Positions 26,701-38,700 of a stretch of DNA of 64,000 bases are shown here, piece by piece. Every line of letters begins with the position of its first letter. Within the stretch, counting starts at the first letter, position 1. Position numbers and translations under genes: made by a program. The notes under the pieces were generated by a model. That model was not told the origin of the DNA. It saw only the letters and a list, made by a program, of their open reading frames with translations, and made no database searches. Source of the stretch: Platynereis dumerilii (Eukaryota; Annelida; Polychaeta; Phyllodocida; Nereididae); assembly GCA_026936325.1 (NCBI GenBank), contig JAPTHN010000002.1, forward strand, positions 15,788,142 through 15,852,141. The letters are read 5' to 3'.

Positions 26701-29700
26701 CAACCAGCTTTTACTGACATGACAGCAGATGTTTTTGTAGCTGGATCTCATGAAATATATATCCTTTTCAGTTTTTCCATCCAGGCTTCACTGCAGAACA
26801 CATTACTCTCCCACACTCTAAAAAATCTGGGGACAAAATTGGTTTTTTAGATTCAAAATGTTTTTTTGAAAAACCAAATTTCAATGCAAAAACCAACATG
26901 GATTTTTTCAAAAATCCATGTTGGTTTTTGCATTGAAATTTGGTTTTTCAAAAAACCATTTTGAATCTAAAAAACCAATTTTGTCCCCAGATTTTTTAGA
27001 GTGCAAGTCTCCATGGGATAAGAATAAATCCCTTTGCAGTTGACACTCATGTGTTTCAAGCTGGCACTTTTCATTAGGGATTAGTTATTTCACAGGTTCA
27101 AAGGGAATTAGATAATGCTAGGACATGTCACAGCCTGAAATAGGCTAATTTTCACATTATTAGAGGATGTAACCAAGGGTAATTTGTCAGTAGGTGAAGG
27201 ATCAATAGGTTTTGTCCAGCTACATCAGCGTAATCTCTGACTTTTCTATATGTTTCAAATTTCCTTTTCCAGGATCCCATTTTCAAACAAATGTTCGTGT
27301 ATAGTTAACCAGGTTCAATCTCACTTTTGCTTATGTTGGATCATGTTGTATATTCTCCGGATTTCCTTCGTTGCAGCTACTTTTGCTGTTGAACTGTAGT
27401 AGAAATATCTTCATAACTAATATTTGCAGAACGATGCTGATTATAGTGTTTCTGATTCTTAACCCTGTCAATCTTGTTCTGGTTATTCTGGTGAATCTGA
27501 TTATGATTATTCTGATTTTGATCATTTTGAATCTGTTTCTTATTTATTTTGAATAATCTGAATCTTGTTCTGATTATTCTGAATCTGATTCAGATTATTT
27601 GGAATATGATTCCGATTTGCCTGGCTATTCTGAATCTGATTCTAGTTATTCAGAATCTTATTCTGATTATTCTGAATCTGGAGAGACAGTACGGACTTGT
27701 ATGAGACATACCGCATCAATATCTTTAATCGTCACCTCTCGCACTCTTGATACAAATGCATACATACAATTATACAACTGTAAATGTGTATTAATTCCTG
27801 AATTTGCAGCTGGCAGATGACCTGGACAAGACATTCCAGATGATCCAGATGTGTGTGGATGATGTGAGCGAGCAAGAGGCGTGCAACTTGTCGGCCCAGC
27901 AGATCGGGACTCACCTGTTTGAGCTCTACTTGACGCTCCAAGAGTTCTGTCGCTTTAGAGAACACCTCAGCGCTTCGTAAGTCTATTTTTAAAGTTTTCG
28001 CAATAGCTATAAATCATTATGGTTACATCATTTTGGTTAATCTGAAAGCGAACTGAGCAAAGAGTGAAGGGGAGATTATCATTTTAATCCAACAGGTTTT
28101 CGCATATTTTTTGGTAAATTTTAGCCAACAGGGATTGATGAAAAGATGGGTTTTGCTTTTGAGCTCAAACCATTTTTCGTATCAGCAGATGTTATCTATT
28201 ATTAATTATTACCTCAATGCAGAATATCTAACTCATGTCAGAGATGACATTTGAACCAAAGAGACCTGTCACAAAGTATCATTTCTCAAATTGAGAGAAC
28301 TACAAACCCTATGTCATAATCATGTCACATGCCATTCTATTCTCTTCTTCCTTCGCCTTCACACGTCATTTCCAGCTTTTTGTTTGACTTCTTTGATCTC
28401 CTAACTTCACTGACTTGATGAAAGTGTCACGTGTCTCGTTTATCAAAATTTGTACCAAGTGACTCCGCTGTAATTCAGTCTGACAAAGGACTCACAGAAG
28501 TAAGGTGACGCCAGACACACCGATGTGCCACCGCCCTCCCTGGGAGTGTGCACCGGGGATAACAAGACCATCAGACTTCGTAGATGTGATGCAATTGAAG
28601 ATGATGCGAAACCTGACCATTCAAATTATTCCATTCATGCAACTAACGCATTTCAGGAGAGCATGTCGAACGCTCCACAATGGAATAATAGGCAATGGTT
28701 GCTCACTGAAAATTATTTTTCACAGAATGTAAATGTGGGTGTATATATGGGAATTTATTATACAGGTTTATTATGATGGGGAGCAGGCTAATGCGTTTCA
28801 CGTTGTCAACTATGTTGACACAACCAGCTCTTTAGTGAGTAAGTTTGAACCAGACAATCAATTGAATGAAACAAACAAATTCTTTGACATTTTGAACAAT
28901 TCAGTTGTCTGGATTAGACAATCGCTTGATCGGACACACATTAGACAATTATTGTCTGTTGTCAGACAGTCCTTTTTTTTTAGAGTATGTGGTGGTGTAG
29001 TATTCCTAAATTTTTTAAAGCGGTCTTCGAGAGGCCTGGTCCTGTATGAGTCAGTCTAATTTTGCTACTGGACTGATTGAAAAAGTGGTCCATTGGCGTA
29101 TTGAACATTTTAATAAGAATATGAACAAACCTCATGCCTGTTGGTCAATTCCACAATAACCTTTAGGGCTATTGATAAACTATCTGCAAATATCACAGGC
29201 AAAATTTGATAGAGAAAAATCAGAGGAGGAAAACACGGAATAGCAGATGCCATTCATGTCAGTGAATGAGTCCAATCATTCAGAAGCATCACTTGTCTTT
29301 CTTCACGAATTGACCACCTATGTCAATCTAGCAACTGCCACTCTAATGAATGAAGCTCATACACAGACTCTTGATTGGTTTTTGGGCTTGTCTTCCATGT
29401 CATTCAAAATAGGGTATTTGGAAGTATTTAAATCTGCATTGTCATGAATTGGGGAAAAACCAAACTTCTATACAAAAGCCAACATGGTTTTTTCAAAAAA
29501 CTATTTTGTATTTGCGTTTCAAAAACCTATTTTGTCCTGATTTTTTAGATGGTGATGTTCTGAAACAAGCTAATGTAATTACTTAATTCTTTAACAATCA
29601 TGCTGTTGAACCGGATGTCTAATTGTTTTATATTGTTCATTCGTTTTAGCTGAACCATATTCTCAGACAAATGAGTTTAATTCTTCTTTTCATCTCCATT

Positions 29701-32700
29701 CCAGAGACCGCAGGAGTCTGAATTCCACACGCTTCTATGAATGGTTCAGGGCGCCCATCACCCGATGGATCAAGATCGCCAAGTTCAAGGCCATGAGTCG
29801 CATCCGCAAGTCTGTCGAATTTGACAAGGTAGTTCATTTTCTATCTCGAACGTTGCCATGATAGATGTCAGCCATTCTTTCATCCTGATTTGATAACTGA
29901 CATTATTACAAAATGCCATAGCAAAAGCAGCAATTGGAATCTTAATTCAGATACCAATGATTCCAATGACAAATCTAACCCTGGAGGGCCATGGAAGTAA
30001 TCAGCCCTGCACGTTAACAGAAATGTGCAGATATTGCAACATTCAAATTGACATCAATTTCATTAAAAATGTTCTATTTCTGGTTCAGATTGTTTAATTA
30101 GTTCTAAAGTGTTCGCGTGTAATGAAGTCTTGAGTTATTATGAGGTTACTGAAATTAAGACGAACTAAGATTTATATTCTATCTGCATTCACATAATTAT
30201 ATTGCTTTAGAGTTGTTGGAGGTGATTATAATTACAAATTAAAGATTTAACTCTTATATAAATTAAACAGGGGGGAGGGGTTGGTCTTGTGGAAGCATAC
30301 TCGGCTACCAATCGTTGGATCCAGAGTTCGAATCAAGCTCTTGTCCATTCAGTCATCCTTTGCCTCATTGCCGTATCGTCCTCCTGTCCTAGTAAGCCTA
30401 CCCAGTGCATAAATACATAATGTAAAGCCCCAATCATCCATCCATCCATATAAATGAAACATGAATATCATAGCTCGGTGAAGTGATATTTTCCCTTTCT
30501 GGAGCTTCAACTCAAACTATGCTTTGATTTAGCAGTTATGGTAGCCTTTGAGGCTAACTTTTTGGAAGTCAAATTGTACCCTTTAATCATAGACTTTTAC
30601 CATGAGGTTATGAGCCAGTAGCAACAATCCTGCAGAAATTAATTTAAACTTCTCTCTCCATGCTCCATCAAAGCACACGCGTTATCTCACCGGGTGCCGG
30701 CAACAAAATGACAGAGCGAAACATGCCATCTATCATAACAGAGAATCCTGGGAAGCCTGGAATTGCTCTAAAGCTGCCACAATGAGCTTTGTGGCGAAAG
30801 AGGTTGAGACATTGCAGTGGGAATTATGTATACATAGAGAGAATGCAGTTTAAGGATTGGGGCTCTCTTGTAGCAGAAAAGTGGACCAGATGATTATTGC
30901 TGCCTTCTCAAAACACATTCTTACTGCATGTAGTAATGCGCTTCCCATATACCTTGACAGTTAGCAATATCGGCACTCCGGTAAACTGTATTGACATGTC
31001 CGCTATTGTATCAGATGTTAAGACATTTTACAGATATAGTGTGTCAAAGCTGAATATGAGTCAGAGAGCTTGTTTTTATTGACAGAGCTGTTATAACATC
31101 ACTAAATTATTTTGAAGTTATCCCATTTCCAAGTGAGTTAAAAGTTAACAAGATTAGGATAATCCGTGTTAAGCGTTGACACAATCTTGTACTGAGGCGA
31201 CCTGACTAAACATGGTCATGCGTATAGGCTATGCAGAGGAAACCTGCACCAATTCTGTTGGAAATTGATATGCTTAAAATTGTGGAACTGTACTCCTGCT
31301 CAAAACAACAGTTAACTCTTATTGATGACGAAGGCAATTTTCCTGATGCTCAGTACATTTACTTCCACAGGAACTTCTTCATAGAATTGGAAAATTAACA
31401 CACCTGAACATTGGGAACAATGACTAACATATCATAGCAAACGATTCGTCTGATGACTTGAACATATAGGCCCAGCACTTCGAAAAATCTTTAATGAGAT
31501 GAAATTACTTGATTTTATCAATAAATTTCAATGCGTCGTTCATTTGTCTCAATGCAGGTGAGCTGCATAGAGGGCGATGTGAAGCAGAGTACATCAGCGG
31601 TGGACGTATGTTGCTGTTTTGGACAGGTAAGTCAAAAGACTACGTAAGTTATAACTATGCAAGAATCTTGCTGATCCTGATAAGCCAAATCAGTAAGGAA
31701 ATACAATTCGATCTATACGTGTAACTGTTCTAACATACACTTTCCAAGTTGTCATGCTGCAGGCGTACCCATAATGGCCATACATTTAATGTTGCTTGAT
31801 AGTCTTCAGTACTTGGAATATAATGAGCCAAATAAGTGTGTAAAACTTTTGTTATTATATTTTTTCATCCAATTATGCACTTTGCAGAGTACACATTCGA
31901 CAAACTTTTCTTGTTGACGTTATTATCGTTTTCATAGTTACTTGTTTTTTGAAAATTTCGTTTTGCAGTTAAACCGTGACATTATCGGATATCTGTCAAT
32001 GTGATTGGTCTAATCTTCAATCTGTGACATAGCAGTTCAGAGTTTGACATCACAGTTAATGACAAAAGAATTAAAAACTGCCAGGCAATGTTACCACATG
32101 TGTACAACCACAACAAACAACGCATGTGTAAGCTGAGTGTTACACCTCACCAAAAGAGTCTCATTGTTTTCGAAACAAACTGTGTTGCTGTTTTTCACAA
32201 GACACCGGTCATCACAATTTCAAACAACTTTTGTTGTCAGTAATTGAAACTCTCCTTTCAGGCTCAGTAGTTTGTTTGGTTCAGTTATACTTCATTGAAG
32301 CATCTTCCAGCCAGGGAAAGCTAAACGAGTGATACATACATCATCCAATGTCCCAATGCACTTCGTCAGTTTCCTGAAATCTGTGCTTGTAATAAACAAA
32401 ATTATTCAACTTAATCTCTGACATCACAGTTTTGGAATGAAGCAAATTGCAAACTTGAAAAACACGTAGCTATGAAAACGATAATAACTTTCTGACCTGC
32501 ATGCTCAACTTGTCCCAACTTTATGTCCTCTAGTTGATAGAATTCTGGCAGCTGTTGGAATGGCCGGACCCGGCAGGTGCTTTGCCAATTGTAACGAGGA
32601 TCACTGAAGACCTTTGTGAAGGTGCTAACTACTACGCGGATCTCATGCATCAAAAGTTGAAGTCGGCCGGCTATTATGACGAAGTTGCACAGTTTGACAT

Positions 32701-35700
32701 TACCCTACAAGTAAGTAGTCAAAGACACTAATTCCACAGAGTCTATCAACTCTGGAGGTCCAAATTCTCACATGTATCAAGAATTTACTCTTGAGTAAAC
32801 TAACCTAAGAGCCTTAAATTGATATGTACAAGAAACATGAAACCATTACTATATTGCAATTTTTTCGATTTAGAAATAAATTCTTAAAAAAAACATACAG
32901 GCACCAAAAGACATAAGGGGATACAATTATGATATAAGTTTTAGTTGATTCATAGGCTCAATGAATTTACTGTACAATGAAATGCTAAAAGTATGTGTAC
33001 TCTTTTATTACTTGGTGGTTGTAAAAATTGCCATTCCTGTAAAATAGAACCTTATGGTTTTGACCTTAAAGCAATAATTTGTCTTTTTATAATTTTTTCT
33101 TTACTTTACCGGATACTCAAAGTTTTTTCATTCAAATGGCAGCGGATGACAGTGATGAGCCAAAAAACCAGTATCTGTTTCTATTTTGGGAATGAGGAAT
33201 TGCTCAGATGCTCCTCTATCGCTGCAGGCTGAAGGATAAGTAGCCGTGATGAGATGTAATGATTCTTTCTTTCAGCTCTGCATCACCGTCAACAACATTG
33301 AGCAAGTTCGAAGAGCTCTGAAGCCCTTGCCTCAGGCACTGAGGTTTCCCGACATCGTTCAAGCCATAGAGAGAGGGCAGAGCGAAAGGGCATCCAAAGA
33401 GGCGAAGATCACCCTCTACTCCATCGTCAGGTGCGCAGATGAGGACATGATCCGCAAATTGAAACAGGTCATCGGCCAGGTCACAGACAAGATACGTCCG
33501 GACATCAAGAAGTATGTGTTCCACATGTGCTGGGCTCCGGAGTCAGTGCCTGCTGCTCAGGTAAATTGCACTTTAAGAAAACTTACTTCATAACTATGCC
33601 ATTCCACAGAATGGTACAACTTACTGTACAAGACTTAGTGTTGGTGTTGGTATACAATGTATTTCTTGATAGACAGCAAGTGAAATATGCTCTGCGTTGC
33701 TGAATGGAGACAAGTACAGGACAGACGAAGGAGATACAGTTCGATTGGAGGATCCGGACAATATTTGTAGGGCAAACCAGGGTTGTAGCTTTTTCTGCAG
33801 TAGGGTAGCTAAAAATAGAGACTTTATACTCAATGAGGTTCGCCTTTGTACAGGCGGGAACTAAAACAGAAGAAGAAGAAGATAATATCCCTCCATTCCT
33901 CGTGATATTTGCTTCCATTGCCAAGCTTCAATTGAGGGCATTAATTCTGATCTTAAAAGTTTTTGAAGACTTCACTAGTTCCACAGCTGCCCTGTTAAAT
34001 TTTCAAAATTTAACTAAAAGGGTAAACTTGATCTTTTTGAAGTTTGCACAGCTTTGCAGTAGTTACCCTTTAAGGTGAAATATCTTATCTCCTGACAATT
34101 TTAAAGTATTTTTTGTGTTGAACTCATGGCGCAAAGGTCTGTTTTTGGAACTCATCAGGAGCTCTTGTCCATCTGCCATGGGCTTCTTCAGCTATCCGTA
34201 TGGATTAAATAAAGTATATCGTTATCGTTATCAACATGGCTCTTTGGGTATAGCAGCAAAACAAGTCAGATGATATGCTGTGCTTTTCCATAATTTTGTT
34301 CTAGTCCTGTAAACATTTACCACCTGAAACTGATGACATATTAACAGTAAAGGACATACAACACAGAACTGACATGCCATTCCATAAAAATATTCTGTCA
34401 AGGTGACAGAAATGTTTTGCAAGCTTACAATTTATGTAAAGGCTATTTCCTGGTACCCATAAAACAGGATAGGCTGGTGAATATTTAACCCTTGTTTATC
34501 GATTACTAAACTTTTTGTAAGCATCGTCTTAAAATAGCCAAACTTAGATTGTTTGTACGACAGGCTTGAAAGTCAATGAAATTTCATTGATTTGTCTTTA
34601 GTTAAATTGACTCCTTCCTTACTACAAAAGCATAGTAGACTACTCGGCCTCAGAGAATAGAATCGTGCAAGCAACGAGATCTCGGTTTCAGAATTTCTGA
34701 ATGATTTTCACGTCTTTTAAAGTGGTGCTGCAAAAAAAGGTCTCATAATGCCAAAGCAATAACAGCGATTAAAGTCTCAAGGCATTAATGGAGTGGGAAG
34801 ATTACCACTTGAGTTCCACGATCCACGTCGATCCACTAATTTGATTTAATGATGTGCGATGCGTTAAATGTGATTTATTAATTTGAGAATTCATCTTTCG
34901 ATTGCAGAGCATCACAGAACTGATGAATTACCTTGACAATCATCTCTTGACCTTGAACACGAACCTTCTCCGAACGAACTTCGACCGAGTCCTTGATTCC
35001 ATCTGGTTGGAAGTTTTGCAGGAAATCAAAGATGTTGTCATAAAAGAAGAAGCTGTGAGTCTAAGTTTATTTACATCTGGCACTAATGAACTCCTTACTG
35101 AGCTACAATCATTGCAATTAACATACAAATTGCTTTCTCCATTCTCTTCTTAAAATTTTAGCCAGCTGGCACTAAAAATACATGCAATTATGGAAAGCTT
35201 TAAACTGCCTCGTAATGCTAAATTTGACGGAATGCAAATGAGAAAAGCAGTTCATCGTGATAACAATTGTACATCCCAACATATCTGGTGGTTAAGCCCA
35301 GTTTCATGATCTCATAATCACAGTATCTTGTTAATATTTCTTCACTGCATGTTGCGTCTTGTTTGGCAATCGCTCACAGTAAGCTGCAGCTGCTGCATCA
35401 CTTTAATTCAAATTATTCTGAGATGCAATGCATCAATATGGTGATCATTTGTTTTCAGAAAACCATAGCTTTCTATGAGCGCCTGTATGAGGGACTGGAG
35501 ATCCTTGTGGACTTCTTCCATGCCAATGACAAAGGACTGCCAATGTCCGCCGTAAGATCCAAGCTTTACGAAGTGAGATATAAATTATTTTTTTTCTGTT
35601 ATAGATTTATATAGTTAAAAATCATTCTTCATGTAGTGGTCAACAGAACGGAATTTTGAAATACAAAATTGAAAGTCAAGGTTTCAAACTGTGAATACAT

Positions 35701-38700
35701 GACCTAGGCCATAACACTTGTGACACATGCAACAGCAAAAGTGCAATGATTTGACGATTTTTGAGGCCACATCAAATACACAGGATTATCATTTTTCTTT
35801 GTATGTGGCAACCTTTCGTCACAGAGAAAGTGTTATTATCTGAAGTTGGTTGTGTGTAAGCATAGAAGTTATGGTGTAATAATTATCTGTTTGAAGAAAT
35901 TAATTTTTTTCTACATGCTTCAATAATATTATAATTGTTATTCGGAGAGACTTAATTTTTTTTATTCATCCAACAGGAGCTTTATGTGCAGTTGTCTTTA
36001 AACAAAGCCAGCACAAAGGAACTCATAGAGACTTACTACATAGACAAGCTGGATGAACAAATGTCAGTGGAAAGTACAGAATTTGGAACTCTCACTGTCC
36101 GGGTGTACTACAATGTTGATGCCGAAATCTTGTCCGTTGAAGGTTTGTGTAGCAACTGCTTATGAACTTTTTTTTAAACTATAAACTTATAAAGTGCTAG
36201 AAGAGTGCTTATCATGACACAATTATTGTTTAACATCATGACAAAAAAAGTCTAATCTTTTATTTAATTCTTGCTATCTTGTTCTCCATAATAGAGTAGG
36301 TCGGGGCATGCGGCCCCCCTTAACTTCGATGTGCGATTTGACCTACTTTTAATGGGCGATTATTTGAATGCTTACGATGTCAGGAAGGGATCACTTGCTT
36401 CTACTAATAACTAATGAAACGAATGTCTACATATTTTAATAAAGGAGTTACGGCCATTTTTGTAAAGAAATTGCAAGTGGCCTTCATACCCCACCCATTG
36501 GGTAAGAAGCCCCCTATTATAATCCTGTTGCAATTTTGCGAGCACATTCAGCCTATAAGTTATTTCTTAGGGTTCTTCTATCATTTTTAAGGCATTCTAT
36601 TCACTTTTTCTGAACTTCAGAATTTTTCTGTTCATACTTTTATTTTTTTTTATTTTTTGCCCTGTTTCAATTTTGGGCCAATTTTTTTTCTATTTTAATT
36701 AGCTATTCTATCAAGATTTAAGGTAAAGTACACATTATTAAATGGTTCCTGAAGCAACTTCGACCCCCGAGTGAAGGGGGCCTCATGCCCCATATCATGT
36801 GGGGCCTCTCGCCCAGAACCCACATATTTTAATTTGACCTCTATATTTTGAACTAAAATGCAAAAAACATGATCATAAAGTGAAGCAATGCAGATATCCA
36901 TTATACTTTTAAATATTTCCAAAGTTATTTATGACAACCCCTTTCAAAGAATTAGTCAAAGTATCTACTATGTTTCTACTATGGTTTGGTGCTGTTTGCC
37001 CAGAAAAATTGTGACGTCACCTAAAACGCCTCTAGCTTTAATCCTATCCATAGATAAACGCACCAAAAATGTAAGTCTGGATATAACCCTGGGGGGGCCT
37101 CTCACCTAACCCGGGCTTCTTGCCCCGACCTACTCTATTCTACGGTTTCTCCGACTGTAACTCCTGAAACAGCCCTTAATTGCTTTTAAGTCTGATAAGT
37201 TCTTCTCCTATTCAGCAACCACATGATAGTTCCTTCTTGATGTGTCACAATTCCCAGAATTCCCCCAGCATCTTGGCAATGCAATGTATTGGCGCCATCC
37301 GAAGCTGGAGAGTCAATTCAATTCAATTTCAAATGTTTATTTTGCTGTCACTCTACATTGTATGTTAGGGATACCCTGGGCCATGTGGTGTTTCAATGTC
37401 AGTCTCCAACACCACTTGCTGTATGTACAAATTGTTAACAAATAATAATGTTTAGTGCAAAGTTCTGATTCATTGACATTTAATCTTATTAATTTTTCAG
37501 TCCTCAACGCCAGAAATGTCATTCCTTTGGATCCAAACGGTATGTTCAAGCAGTATGAAGTCAATCACATTATTAAGTTATCTATTCTGCGATTGATTTG
37601 TATCTCAGCAGGCTGTTTACTCATATCAGCACAAGTATTTCACAGGGGAAAAACAATTTTGATACAGATGTGTACTTCGGGCCAATAATTTTTTATGAAA
37701 AGTATACCGCATTTCGATGATTTGTTTAAACATCATATATTTTCTAAACGTAGACGTCGGTCTACCACAATTTTTTCAGTCTGAAACATAATATTCGACA
37801 TTCATCTTTAATCCACCTTATGTAACGAAGTTTGTTTCTTTTCAGGTCTCAGTGATCCATTTGTCTTGATAGAGCTGTGTCCTCACCACGTTTTCCCTGG
37901 GCAGAGCATTTTGCAAACCAAGATCATCAAAAACACTCTGAACCCAGTGTTTGATGAATCTTTTGATTTGTAAGTATCAGGGTATTCTCTGTGGAGAAAT
38001 AAGTATCGTTTGATAACGGCGCAATTCATTGAGCAGAATGCGATGTCATGGAGAACAATTTAAATTTGTTACAAGATATCGCTCCATTGGGGATGCAAAT
38101 GCTTACGCAACAGGAAAATGTACAGTAACTGTTAATAAGCCAATATAAAATTTAACTTGATAAATGAAATTTTGTGCCATTCTTTAAATAAGAGCTGAAA
38201 AAGTACTTCGATCATCTGTAACTTTCCATTTGGAATCTCCAGGTTACAAAAGAAATTTAAACGAATTGCAATTTAGTAATAAATTATCACTGATAATACA
38301 AAATAATGCCTTCCATGACTGCACCGATGCAAACATTTTGAACTGAGGAAGGAGACTAGATGGTCTCTGAAAGCTCTTCGAGTCAAAATTATGTTGCACA
38401 TGGGTTAACGTATAAAGCAATGCCTTCCATATTTTCAGTTCTGTCAGTGGACTGCAGTGTCAGAAGGAAGGTGCTTGTGTTCTATTTACTGTGATGGACC
38501 ACGATTTCCTTATGGCCAATGACTTCGCCGGAGAGGGTTACTTGTCTTTGAACAACATTCCAGGAATTAGTGGAGAAAGAATTTCAGGCTTCTCTGCTCT
38601 GAAGCCAGTAACGCTCAATCTCACTCAACCGAGGCGTGGACGAGGTAAATATCCATCTTGCAAATGAAGTTCTGTCGTAAATCAACGTTATCAGAAATGT

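Larger units (their letters stand above)
30451..33275 (+). other. BAIAP3 introns after exons m, n and o
   Basis: Apart from exons n and o, and after the SINE ending at 30450, I see no recognisable gene, RNA or terminal-repeat element. Confidence 0.45.

Noticed and set aside
28505-28776. 83-codon frames as exons
   Set aside because: No acceptor/donor pair in frame, and exons l and m join in phase without them.
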